Source of the DNA: Turbatrix aceti
Taxonomy: Eukaryota; Nematoda; Chromadorea; Rhabditida; Panagrolaimidae
Assembly: GCA_963969345.1 (NCBI GenBank)
Contig: OZ017766.1
Span: 8,556,001-8,620,000 of the forward strand
Direction: 5' to 3'
DNA length: 64,000 bases
Shown here: piece after piece, positions 11,545 through 23,900 of the stretch
How positions within the stretch are numbered: the stretch's first letter is position 1
How the letters are laid out: each line of letters opens with the position of its first letter
Notes under the pieces: generated by a model
The model's database searches: none
The model's input: the letters and a program-made list of their open reading frames with translations, nothing else
What the model was told of the DNA's origin: nothing
Program-made: the position numbers and the translations under genes

Positions 11545-13389
11545 TCAGTCACGAAGCTCGCATGGAGTGCTAGTAGATTTGAGAAAGTAATTGTGTGTAT
11601 TCTGATGTTGAATAGCACTTTTGTTGGGTAAAAAAATTTTCTTTGCAGCATTACGCATTGTGACGTTTGCCAGAAGGTAAGAAATCGGCGCCGCTGCATG
11701 GGTGGTCTGCCAGAGCAACTGTCCAGCCATCGAAATCATTGGTGGCAACTGGACAAATTGTATGCCAACGTAGATGACACATCCTATGAAGTCGATAACG
11801 CAGATGATGCTCGCTTGGATCATAATTTGTCTTTGGATTTTGGTTATACGGATACGGTCTAAACTGAGTCTCATTCGGAGTTGGACGCAGCCAAAGAGGC
11901 AGCCATAGAGCGCTAGGAGCACGGCACTGACAACTAGTGTTTATCTGATATCAGGTTTAGCCTGATATCAGGGTCTGATACTGATACTGATATCAGATCA
12001 GTATCAGTCAGGCAAGAATTTTGAAAGGTCAACATGATATCATGATAGCAAAAATCAATATCAGTCAGTATCATGATCTCAGAAAAAAGTATCATGATAC
12101 TGATATCTCGATCAAAAAAACGGAAGCAACAACAAAAAGCGGGTTTAAAGCAGTGTGGCAAAATTTCGGGAGAGATTACAATCCGTGAAAAAATCTCCGG
12201 AGTATAAAAACTAGGTTTTACCGTCATTTTTTTCGTTATTTTTTATTTTTGAACACTGAAATCTTCTGCGAAATTTTTTTTATCCGAAAGAATCTCCGGA
12301 TATTCTCCGGAGAAATTCTCTTGAGAGATTTTGAAGATTCACTTTTTTTACTTGTTTTTCTAAACGACGACATTGCATGTTATTTATTCAAATGAAATTG
12401 AATTTTGAGATTTTGTGGGATTTTTTTCATATCAGACAGATATCACGATAGCAGACTGATATCATGATATCAGCCTGATATCAGGTTACTATCAGTCAGG
12501 CACGTTTTTTTTCCTTCAACCTGATATCAGTATCAGATCATGATACTTTTTTTAAGTATCAGATCAGATCATGATATCAAAAAAACGGTATCAGATAAAC
12601 ACTACTGACAACGGCGCAGTGGTAAAAGTGCAGGTAGTGTGGGTACTAAACTCACAATTTTGAATAGTTACATTAAAAAATTTGTAAGGTTTCGACTTAC
12701 ATTATCGTTATCAGTGGTACCGTTTCTCTCCGGTGTCGCAATAAAAGGGTCAAAAAAGCAAGCGTAAAGGTTCGAATTGTAAACACCGGGTGTCATGAAA
12801 AACCAGTTGTACAGATAGTAAAGTGTAGGTATCATAAGCCAGAAATATGTTCGTCGCCCGCTGAACAGTTTATGTGCAATGCTGGGGTAGATGATGTCAA
12901 GAACCCTATTTAGGGCCAATAAAACTACAGTTGTGGACCCTCCTATCCATCCGGCAATTGCAAAGGATCCGAAAATGTATGATAATTTGGGGTACATACA
13001 GTACACGGATCCCTTGATTGAAAAGAAACCCGCCGACAGAGACTGGGTCAGCGTGATCATGTCTATGATGCTGAGGAAGAACATGATCTGAAAACAAAAC
13101 GCGGCATTCGTGGAAAACATCGTGAAAACTTACTTTGTAGCACGAAAACCTAGTCATGTCGGTTGCTATGAAGACGACGATGAAGGGGATGTACATGGCC
13201 TAAAATAAATTTGCACGGTTTAAAAAATACAAAAGTACGGTAGCAAACCATATAAACAACTCCAACAAGAATGAAAAAGATCCCAACTGCCAGATTGGGG
13301 TTCCCAAGCTCTTGCCATTCTTCAGAAGTCCGATTTGAACAGTTGTACAGCCGATCGAGAACTTCAGGATGAAAGAAATAATTATCCAT
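11545..13389 (-). pseudogene. Srt-family chemoreceptor, array copy 6, exon 4 split by a hAT-like MITE
   Basis: Exons 13249-13389, 13134-13199 and 12701-13087 are intact, with introns of 49, 46 and 55 nt to the next exon. Exon 4 should run from 12645 down to the stop at 11545, but it is interrupted by a 670-bp insertion (11935-12604) plus an 8-bp duplication. The break falls inside the TM5 region (after the equivalent of HFYHCAVVS). Reading on from exon 4 into the element meets a stop within about ten codons. Both halves remain free of other damage, which implies a recent insertion. A splice acceptor made by the element end (CACTAG) could remove it, but that would delete about 14 residues of TM5. 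Closest paralogue is copy 3. Confidence 0.85.
11935..12604. mobile_element. hAT-like MITE, 670 bp, perfect 8-bp target duplication
   Basis: Terminal inverted repeats TAGTGTTTATCTGATA / TATCAGATAAACACTA bound the element. CTGACAAC occurs immediately on each side (11927-11934 and 12605-12612). An 8-bp duplication with a TIR beginning TAGTG fits the hAT superfamily. The body is made largely of GATATCA / TATCATGAT variants and poly-T, with no coding capacity. Confidence 0.9.
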
Positions 13390-13524
13390 GTATAAATATA
13401 AATATACGGTATAAGCGTAGGCAAACTAAACTGTAAGGAGAAAACGCAAGACTAACCAAAAACAACGCTGACTAGTTTGCCTTTATATACGAGTGCAACC
13501 TGGAGTGTTATGTATTAACCGTGG

Positions 13525-13532
13525 GATAATCG
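13525..13532 (+). promoter_or_regulatory. GATAATCG motif upstream of srt copy 6
   Basis: Lies about 137 nt upstream of the ATG. Its context, CGTGGGATAATCGT, is shared with copy 3 at 5427-5440. Confidence 0.4.
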
Positions 13533-14386
13533 TATAGAAAGCAAAAGCTTAACATGAAGAATCTGAGCAGGTAGACAATTGTTTAATCGGACCCTTCTTT
13601 CATGACCGTATAGGTTCAATGAGTACAAAAAAAATCTTTTCGTTCTTTAGAGTTACAAATTACAGCAAAACAGAGACAAAAGGAATACAATTTATTAACA
13701 TAAAAAATATAAGACTTGCAGATATTTGTATTTGTTTTGTTGTCTGCCCTTTTGAACAATTCTGGGTTTGGTAATATTTATGTATAAGATGTGACGTTTT
13801 GTTTTGCATCGAAAAATACACTGTAACATCGGGGTAAAAATTTAGGTTGCAAATTGTAAATTTGATGACAAGTAACATTTTAATTAAATTAATTAAGCAT
13901 CGTTGTCGGAATTGGCATAAAATCCGGTTACTTTTATAATTTCAGGTTTGCCGGACCGAAAAAAAATCAAAGGTCTAACTTGTCGAATAAAACTGATTTT
14001 CATACGTTTCTGTGTTTCATTTAATTTGTTTTGTATCTTTTATAAGTAAATTTTTATTATACGTATGTATCTTTAGTTCAAAACAGTCAATTTTAAACAT
14101 ACACTGTTTTGAACTAATTTGGTTGTTTGTTCAGAATTAAAAAAACTAAAAATACTTTGGCGCCTTTTTTACTCACTCATTGTCACCTGTGAATCCCTCG
14201 GTCCAAAACTCAACTCGACCAAGAATCTTCTTTTTTGATATCCTGACGTTCCATGTTAATAATGATAGGTGATAAGATATTTTCGGAAAAGCGGATTAAT
14301 CCTGACATGAATTCCATCTTTCGCGTTATATAGTTCCACCAAGAAGTTCAAAGATTTTTATACGGCCTCTTACATGGAGACCGTAA

Positions 14387-14497
<111 letters not shown>

Positions 14498-14773
14498 CCT
14501 GCATGAGCTCTGGTGTTCAAGATGTTATTTGTTGTATATAATATTTATTTCACAGGATACATATTTATCAGCGTTCTCAATTTTCAATCGCTTTCAGTTG
14601 ACATGTAATCCATCTTAGCTCAGAAAAGCTTTATTCTGCATCTCATGACCTCTATCACAACTGAATATGCATGCATGCATGTATGATCTGGGTCAGGAAA
14701 AGCACATTAAAGTATGTAAAGCACCTGTTTATCAACCCAACTTCTTGCGGATATCACCACTTTCGATTGCGCA

Positions 14774-17287
14774 ATGCGTCGTTTGTGGTTGTTATCCTGC
14801 ATTTTTCTTGTGGGATTACAAATTGTTGTTTCCCGTCCACGAAAAGAAGTTTTCGAGGACAATGACGAAGATCCTCCGGAAGAAGAACTTTCCAGGGGCG
14901 AGAAAAAGTTTTACAGTTACCTGGTCAAGCGTCTGAAGCAGTCAGCAGATGCCGACAAATCCGCGAACGCGAAAGTCACTCCGCTGCCCTACGGCCTTCC
15001 GGGTCCGTTTGAGCCCCTTCCTGGTCGGTCTCACAACGGAAATTATTGGCCACTTTTTCCATTTGCCAACCAGTACAGCGGTGGCCTCGATTTGGATCCT
15101 TCTATTTCTCGGGTACGATACTTTTAAAATATGTCGAAAAAAATATGCGGATGTTTTTAGATTTTTTTTAAATTTTGGAAAAAATATTAGGAAAATATTC
15201 GATATTTTTTTCTAATTGAAAAAATGTTAGAAAAAAAATGCATTTTTTAAATCGAAAAAATTTTAGAAAAAATTGTTATTTTTTTATTTTTGAAAATTCG
15301 AAAAACGGAAAATTTTTTCTTTTTTTCAAAATAAAAACAAATCGGAAAAAAATGGTACTTTTTTCAAATTGAAAAAATGTTGGGAGAAAAATTGGTATTT
15401 TGTTAACATGAAAAAATTTTAAGAAAAAAATAAATATTTTTTCAAAATGAAAAAATTTTAGGAAAAAATAGTATTTTTTCAAATTGAAAAAATTTTTGGA
15501 AAAAAAAGGTGTTTTTTTTAATTTTTGAAAAAAAAGTATCAAATTTTGATAAATTTTTTTAGCACATCGGTGGAGACATAAACGTACCGGTCCCCTCGTG
15601 GGGAATGATGGACATCACCGGACGCTTCTTCAACCGTATCAGTGATACAACAACCAAATTTGGCTACGTCAGTCATCCGGTAAACATGCTGGGATTAAAC
15701 AAGGAAGATTTTGTCCGACTTATGTCTGACCCCAGACTGCATATTAATCGATGTACGTTTTTTTCTGGCATTTGGATAATTTTTTTTTTAAATGGAGAAA
15801 TTCGTTTCAGACATCCAACCGACTCTTCCCCTCGGCAAGGTGCCAAAGTCGTCTGTACCGTTGTCCTGCAAGCCTCCGCTCTGCAACCCCTATCAGGGCA
15901 CTTTTGCTTTTGGCGTAAGTTTATTGATTTTTGGACTGAAATTCGCCTTTGAAACTAAATTCCAATTTTTTTTGAAAAAAATCACCGTTTTTTTTGTCAG
16001 AAAAATCCGTTTTTTTCTCTCGTTTTTCATTTGAAAAATTGGACAATTTTGTAACATTTTCTTTTGGGTCAGAAAATTCAAGAATGTCCAAAAAAACGAC
16101 GAAAAGTATCGTTTTAAAAAAAAAATATCGTAAAATTTATGTATCGTTAAAAAGTAACAAAATCTAAACAAAAAAATGTTACTTCTGGACAGTCACTGGT
16201 TTCGCAACGAAAATTCCAAAACGATTGTTGCCTTCTTTTTCATCGAAAGGCGATTTTTACGTTTTTCACGATAATTCGTATTTTTTTATTTCAATGTCCC
16301 TTTTCAGATGGAACACGACATCGGTGGTCACGACGGTAACGAAGGCGATATCAATGTGCCGGTACCTGTCAGCAAGGGTGTTGCCTACCGTTATCAGTTT
16401 GGAGGAAATTACTATTACGGTATGAATAAATTGAAAGTCGTCGTGGGAGTAAATAACATTCAAATATTTCAGATCTGGACAACATTACTGTAACCTACGG
16501 TCATAATTTGAGTCCCCTCGATCCTTATTCGAACCCGTATTTCCTCAACAACGATTACAGCCGTCAAAGGCAGCTTATCTATAATGAGCCCGATCCATAT
16601 CCCTATCGAAGACATCAACAACACCTCCGCCGAATGCGTCGATCAATTATCCCCGTGCGCGATAGTTTCATGGATATCACGGATAACGGTGACACAAATT
16701 CCCAAAAAGTTCGACCGGAAGATTTTGCAAGCTGGCAACCGCTGAGGCGACTTCGGAGAATGACAGTCGATGGCGAGGATGGCACTGTTGATCGGGTGAA
16801 GGAAAAAAAGAAGGCGTTTTTGAAATCTGAGGCTGATGAAACCCGTGATTCTGAATCTTACGTGCCAGAAATCCGGATGCCATCGAGACAATTTGTTGTA
16901 GTTCCGGGAAACCAACTTGGCATGTTGGGAATTAGTGCTGCAGATGCCATCCCGCTCATGAGCATGTCACAGCAGATGCAGATGCTTTCGTCCTCCGGGC
17001 AGAATCAATTTTACCCCCAAATGCTTCAATCCGGGCAAATATATTCTCAAATGATCCCAATAACCGCTTCCGGGAACCAACTCTTCCCCCAAATGCTACA
17101 AATGTCACCGTTATCATCCGCGTATTCATCGTCACCGTTATCAATGCTATCAATGCAACAAGCCGCCGCCGCCGCCGCCGCTGCTTCTGATTCAGGTTGG
17201 CCTATGGAATCACCGCAATTACAGATTCGTCGACAACTCTTACCTCAGGGATACATGACCCCGAGAATGCCTCTTTTCATGGGATAA
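14774..17287 (+). CDS. Secreted proline/glutamine-rich nematode protein
   Basis: Five exons: 14774-15112, 15563-15752, 15811-15914, 16308-16419 and 16473-17287; 1560 nt, 519 aa, all GT-AG with consistent phases. A signal peptide is evident (MRRLWLLSCIFLVGLQIVVS, cleavage probably near residue 20), followed by an acidic stretch. The middle is compact and ordered-looking. It contains two similar blocks, HIGGDINVPVPSWG (about residue 114) and GNEGDINVPVPVSKG (about 220), a CKPPLCNPY two-cysteine motif near residue 196, then GNYYY and YGHNLSPLDPYSNPY. The last exon adds a dibasic cluster (LRRMRRS, a possible furin site) and a low-complexity tail rich in M, Q, S and P with an A8-9 run. I do not recognise a named family; an extracellular-matrix or cuticle-associated role is a guess. 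The start is the only ATG in front of the signal peptide. Confidence 0.8.
15113..15562 (+). repeat. Periodic A/T-cluster intron (PATC-like)
   Basis: Intron 1 of the secreted-protein gene is made of alternating runs of A and T spaced roughly a helical turn apart. Similar texture recurs in other introns of this window. In Caenorhabditis such periodic An/Tn clusters mark germline-expressed genes; applying that here is inference. Confidence 0.4.
16130..16225 (+). repeat. GTAAC-stem dispersed repeat, intron copy
   Basis: Reads ATCGTTAAAAAGTAACAAAA...ATGTTACTTCT...GTTTCGCAACGAAAATTCC. The AAGTAAC/GTTACTT pair can form a short hairpin. It lies in intron 3 of the secreted-protein gene, same strand as the gene. 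Confidence 0.8.
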
Positions 17288-17344
17288 TTATTATACTACA
17301 TTTGATATTTTTTTTGTTTGAAATTCATAAAATCGCTGGATAAT

Positions 17345-17350
17345 AATAAA
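17345..17350 (+). promoter_or_regulatory. Polyadenylation signal of the secreted-protein gene
   Basis: AATAAA about 58 nt after the TAA stop at 17285-17287. Confidence 0.5.
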
Positions 17351-17397
17351 TAAGAATCAAAATGTCAAAAAATGACATTTTTAGTATAAAACACCTG

Positions 17398-17760
17398 CCT
17401 ACCGTAAGAAAGTATGAAAACAAGAACGAAAATCTCGAAACAAAAAATATTCACCCAAAGTTCGAATCTACCGTAAAAAAGTAAGACTACATAGTACAAC
17501 TACATAGTACAAATCTCGAAACGAAAGTTTTTTCATTTGCAAATTCCTTCCTTCCTACCGTAAAAAAAATTGAACACAACCGTAAATCTCACAATGAAAA
17601 TTTTGACCCTCGATCGAGCTCGAGTCTACCGTAAAAAAGTAAGAACACAACTACAAATCTCGAAACGAAAATTGTTGCTTTCAAAAAAAAATCTTTTACA
17701 GTAAAAAAATACGAACGCAACCAAAAATCTCACAACGAAAATTTTCGCTTTGAGAACCCC
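17398..17760. repeat. Degenerate tandem repeat between convergent genes
   Basis: About five diverged units of 70-100 bp, each with a CTACCGTAAAAAAGTA-like start, an AAATCTCGAAACGAAAATT-like middle and an AT-rich end, lying between the 3' ends of two convergent genes. Confidence 0.7.
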
Positions 17761-17836
17761 ATTTTCGCACATTTTTCATTTCTCGTTCCCTAAAAATTGT
17801 TTCCGTTCAAATTCTTCTTTCATCAAATTATACCAC

Positions 17837-17842
17837 TTTATT
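17837..17842 (-). promoter_or_regulatory. Polyadenylation signal of the clathrin heavy chain gene
   Basis: AATAAA on the minus strand about 145 nt downstream of the stop codon (17987-17989). Confidence 0.4.
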
Positions 17843-17986
17843 TTATTTAACACAGCACGATCAGCAGATAAAATAATAAATAATAAATATCAGACATAAA
17901 CATGACGACAAACAATGAGCCGTGAGTAGTTTTTTCTTTTGTTGTGGAGGAGAAAAAAAAATAGTAAGAAAGGGAGAGAATTGTTG

Positions 17987-20900
17987 TTAAGCGAATGAGT
18001 TGTAGCCGGTGTTGTATGTAATTGCCGCAAACTTGTTATCGTCTAGGATGCAAAAAAATTAATTTTTTTGCAGAAAAAAAAATTTTTTTTTAATGATAGA
18101 CAGTTTACCGGCCAATTGCTGGCCAGTGGTTTTGGATCACTAAAAAATGAGGAAAAGCATCTTAGTTGTATTACGATCACTATCTATGATACATGTTGTT
18201 GTCGAGATCGATGACCGAATGGATCACCGGGCAACAGTCAAACTACAGCACACTACTTTACCGGGGTTCTCAACGAGTTGAAATTTTACAAATTCGGGCA
18301 GATTTTAGGTTTAAAAAAAGTTTTGATGCAAAAATATTCCAAAATCTGAAAAAAATATTTACCCAAAAAAACCGTTTTTCGACGTTCTATTCATCAGTTT
18401 TGAAAAATATGGCAATTTTGGTTCGTGCGGGGTCAAAAAAACCCAACAAAGTCCAAAAAACGACAAAAAGTATCATTTTAGGAAAAAATGTCGTAAAAAA
18501 AACATAAAAAAACAACAAAAAGAACGATTTTAGGAAAAAATATCGTAAAACTTATGTATCGTAAAAAAAGTAATAAAACTCAGCCGAAAAACGTTACTTT
18601 TGTGTCGAGTGTTTCACAACGAAAAAAATCGTAGAACACGTATAGTTAAAAAAGTAACAAAATCCCAACAATAAATGTTACTTCTAGACCGTCAATGGTT
18701 TCGCAACGAAAATTTCCGAACTTTTACAAGATTTTTGTATATTTTACCGGTTTTTTACCCCAAAAATCTATTTTTTCACGTTTCTGAATTATTTTAGAAC
18801 TTTTGTTTCCAACCTGTTGAGAACCCCAAACTCTACCACTAATAATCACAACCACCACCACCACATTTACAAAGTCAAAAACCTCTCAAAAACTCACTTG
18901 GAAGAGCAAAGGCGTCGACGTGTTGTTGATCACCGGTGTTCTTGGTCTTGAGGTCTTCGACTTGAAGTTCCAAACGTTCGATGCGACTGTTGGTATTCTT
19001 CATAACCTGGATGAAGTAGGGCATGGCAAAGTCCTGTACGCGATGCTTCCACGCAAGTTCCATGACGTAGTCTGGCTTGAGGAGATCAAAGCACTTGTAC
19101 AGCATGTTCGAAAAGCAATCGTAGAGTTCATTTTCGATAAAGAACGTAATTAGTTCCTGGACAACTTCGTGGTTGTTACTGTCACTGGCAAAATCAATGG
19201 CATCCTGCAAAAAAATAAAATTCAGTTTTTGACTTTTTTTTATCAATTTTGAAAAATACGACAATTTTGTTCCATTTTTGTAGGAAGAAAACCCAAGAAA
19301 GCCCAAAAAACAGCAAAAAATATCATTTTAGGAAAAAAAAAGATCGTAAAATTTCGGTATCGTAAAAAAGTAACAAAATCCGAGCAAAAAATGTTACTTC
19401 TAGACCGTCAATGGTTTCGCAACGAAAATTCCATAGCAATCGTTTCCGTGTTTTTTTGTTTCAAATATTCACTGTTTTTTACCCAAAAATTTCCTTTTTT
19501 TCTTTTTTTTTGTGAAAAATTCGTTTTGAGACAAAAAAACCAACCGTGTAGAGCTTATCCGTTTTGCAGAGATCAATAGCCTTGCCCCAGCGATTGTTTC
19601 GTCGATAGAGGTAGGCTGAAATGCGTCGGAATTCCAAAAGTTCGTGGTTTTCAAGCTCCTGTGCGAGGGCAACGTTGTCAAAGTTGTTGTAGACATCGAT
19701 AGATTCACGCAGTGATTTGTAATCCTCATCCGTAATGTACAGTTGATTGAGGTTCTCATTGACGATTTTGTTATTCATAGGCTGAACGTGTCGAAGGTAC
19801 GGCTTGATGATGGGCAGGCGATCGACTAAAAATGTTCAAGATCAAAATCTCGAAAAAAAATTGGAAAAAAACTGTTTTTTTTTTCGTTTTGGAACAAAAT
19901 TTAAAAAAATTGATGGGACATCGAACCGATAATTTTTTTTATCGTTTTGGAATCAAATTTGTACACTGTTGTTTTTCTTGAATAAAATATTTTTTTTTGT
20001 TTCGAGAGAAAAATAATGATTTTTTATTGGGTATCAAACGGATTTTTTTCGTTTCAAAACCGAAAATTAGAAACGGTCGTTTTTTACTCTGTTTTTACTG
20101 TGTTTTTACAAGACCAACAATTAGAAACGGCAGTTTTTTACAAAATTTTAAAAGAAAAATTTTTTTCTTTACAAAACAAAAAAAAATTCTAAAAAATTTT
20201 AAATCTAAAAATACTGTTTTTTCTAGTTCGATTCAAATATTTTTTTCGTTTTGAGACCAAAAAATTGAGAACGGTCATTTTTTCAAACTTTTTCACTGAA
20301 ATTTTTTTTTCGTTTATAAAATGTTTTTTTTTGTTTACTAATTTTTTATTCAAAAAAAATTATTTTCCAATTTTTTTTATTTAGAAATTTTTTATTTTAA
20401 AAAATTAGTTTTTTTTCCGAAAAAAATCATAAAATTTTTTTCTGTCAACGACAAAAAAATCTCTCAAACCCAATTTTAGTCCAAAAATCATCCCCAACTC
20501 ACCATTGATAAAGTACGTAACAAGACGGGTATGATCGAGTCTCGACGAGAGCGCAATAAGCAGATCATTGAGCAGCGTCGGATGATATTCGAGATAAAAC
20601 TCTGCAGCCGAAAAGTAGATTTCCACATTTCCAACCTTTACGATGACTTCCTTGAATAGGCCTTCCTTCCACGCCGATGGATGACGCATCATTGTAATCG
20701 CTGCATTTTCATAGTCCTCATTCTTATCGTAGAGAAAAACAAGATCCGACCAGAGATGTGCAGCTTCGGTTGCAATGAGAACTTTTCGCATATTCATTCT
20801 CGTCCAAAACATGTCCAGGTGATCGTGGAGTTTTTCAGGCTTATGCTTTGTATAGAGTATTGCGAGTTCGGTAAACATGGCAACATGCGTGCGTTCCGAC

Positions 20901-23900
20901 GAGAGTCCAGCTTCGAGGAGTTGTATGACTTCGTCAAAGTATCCACGAGCCTGATAGAAATCGAGTAATTCGTAGATTTCATCTGCATGCACAATAATTT
21001 GTAGACCACAGACCATGGCAAGGTGAAATTCCTGGTGTTCAACACACGCGAAGCAGACGGTCTTCCACGTCTTTACGCTGTTTGCCTTTCTCGCCGCATC
21101 GACGGCACCCTGCCATTCGCCGAGTTTGACAAGCGTGAGTGCGGATTTCGAAAAATTGTTTGCAAACGAAAATACCACTTTTGCAGCGTCAAACATTTTG
21201 TGCTCGTAACACCTGTCACCTACCGCTACGATATCCACGCGATTAGGCTGCGATAGAAGATCATCGATATCCCGGAGTCGATTTGTCTTTGCAAGCGCAA
21301 AGCAGAGTTCCGTATCAATTGTTGGTTCCCGGGAAGTTTTTCGTGCCATTTGTAGATATCGCACGAGTTCGTCGAACAGTTCCGCTTCATGACATTTCTG
21401 AACGACTTCGTTGACAGCCGCGTCGTCATTTGCTCGGATCAGCGATTCAATGCCCTCTTTGACGTGTCCATTCTTCAGCTGGGCTAGGCCAAGCGCACCC
21501 CAGACATCTGGCTTGTTGACACGTTCCGCAAAATCGTAGGCTCTCTTGTAATCGTTTAGATGCTCGATAAGGACGGTAACAGCCTTTGTATTGACGTCAA
21601 ATCGACGATAGATTTCAAATGCTTCTTCGTAGAGTCCATGGCTGACAGCGAGTTCGGCAATTGCAGGAGCATCGTAGTTATCCAGGACATTGATATATCC
21701 CATGACACGGTTGGGAGCCTCACGGATACCCGTGACAACCATGAGGGTCTGGAGGTTACGATGTTCGCGGTAGGACCCGCCAGAAATGATCAATTTTTCA
21801 AGGACGTCCAATAGTCCCTGGGATAGTCCAGCAGCGACAAAAGCCTTCACCATCACCGAGATATCCTCAGGTGACTGATGTTCTACCTGGATAAACTGAA
21901 CAATGTGATCGACGAGTTTTCGACGATTGTCGCCATCTTCGCCCAAAACGAGTTCCCAGAGATTTGGATCTGCGCGGGAGAGCAAATATCGAACCAAATT
22001 CTTGAAAAGTGCGTTATCATAGCACAACTTGACTATCTGCTGATCCAGGTGATCGCGTTCGTACGCAATAAACGCCAGGTGTGGATTACGCTTTTCACAG
22101 TAACTGCCAATTTCCAGTGCATCGTAAAATTTGTCTTCGCGAAGGTAGCGTTCGATATACTGTCCACCCTCGACGTAGACTTTGGCAAGAGCGTTGTGCG
22201 TTGGAATATCTTTTGCGCCGTTGGCAATGCGAGCTTCGAGCCAGGTTTGAAGCAAGCGAAGACGGTTACGCGAGATGCACGCTTCGACGAGTTCGTCAAT
22301 ATCAAATTCGCGACGCATCGAGCTGATGAGCTTCTTGACGTGTTCGTCGGGACAATCGAGGTCGAAGAGGGCACCGACGATGGCAGGCAGGCGTTTGGGA
22401 TTTACCTGGGTTGCGAGGATTTCGATGGAGCTCATGGCTTTTTCGCGGTAGAGGTACTCGATGAGTTCCTTGATACGATCATGCTTGTCACAGACTACGA
22501 TCAGGGGGATCTGAAATGGAAAAAGAAAAGTAATAAAAATGCATTTGCTTTTGATTTTTTCTTCGTTTGGGTAAAAATATTCGGTTTTGACAAAAATTTC
22601 TACGAAAAAATTGATTTTCGTTCAAAAACCTGCTAAACTGAAAAAAAACTGCGAAAAAGAAAAAAATGCAACAAACTGAATAAAAAGAAAATAAAAAGCA
22701 AAAAAAAAATTTAGGAAAAAAATATCAAAAAACATATATCGTAAAAAAAGTAACAAAATCCAAGCCAAAAACGTTACTTTTGAATCGATAGTTTCGCAAC
22801 AAAAATTCCAAAAACCATTGTTATTTTCATATCATACAAAAAAATATTCAGTTTCGAACAAAAAAAATTGTTTTTGGTACATTCTGTTCAATTTTCAAAA
22901 ACATCACAATTTTGTAACATTTTGTAGCCCGCGCGAGGTCGGAAAATCCTAAAAAGCCAAAAAAACCTCCAAAAAAGTACAGTTTTAGGCAAAAAAAATC
23001 GTAAAACTCTGTATCACAAAAGTAACAAAATCCGAGCAAAAAATGTTACTTCTAGATCGTCAATGGTTTCGAAGGGAAAATTCCAAAACGATCGTTACTT
23101 TCTTATTGTAAGATAACAAACAAAACGTTACTTTTTGGGCTTGTTACGATTCTTCACTTTTTGGTCATTTTTTTCGTTTTTGACCATTTCTTACCCAAAA
23201 ATTAGTTTTTTTACGTTTTTTTGCATCAATTTTGGACAACTTTACATTTTGTGCGCATATAAATCCCAAAAAAGACAACTCACATGAGTCTGAAGATTGG
23301 CTTCCTTGAGGAAAGCAATGACCTGCTGTGGATCGTAGTAGCTCGACTCGCGGCAGACCTTTTCCGCATCCTTGATCTGCTTTTGTCTGACTGCAGCCTG
23401 GATGAACTTGAAGTGAACTTCCGGATCCGTTGAATGCCAGACAATAGAATGCAGGTAGACGTAGAGTGCTCCATTCTGTCGAGAATCCTCGAAAAGCTTG
23501 ATAATTTTCGATGTTCCCAGAAAATCCGAATACTTTGTCGCGATGAGAGTCGCCAGCTGAACTCTCTCCGGTCCTCCCGCCTTGAGCAACTGCTCAACGC
23601 ATTCGAAACAATCCTCAGCGGAGAGTTTTCCACAAAACTGAACAATTTGTTCGTTGTCAAAGACCGTCATTTGTGCGAGAACGCGTTTGATGTCCGAAAC
23701 ATTGTCGTAGAGATCGAGCGCATGATTGTAGAGTTGAACTTTTTCACAGAGTTGAGCGACTGTTGGCTTGTCAAAGTGACTGAACATTCGACGGGTCAGG
23801 ATGGCATCTGCGACCTTGGGGGTATGGTTGAGGTTTAGTTCGATGACTCTCGTCTGGAGATGTCCATTTTCCGGAATATCCTGGGTAATATAGCGGAACA

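Noticed and set aside
21878..22636. 252-codon plus-strand open frame inside the clathrin gene
   Set aside because: It is the complement of clathrin leg repeats on the minus strand, which match the family residue by residue.
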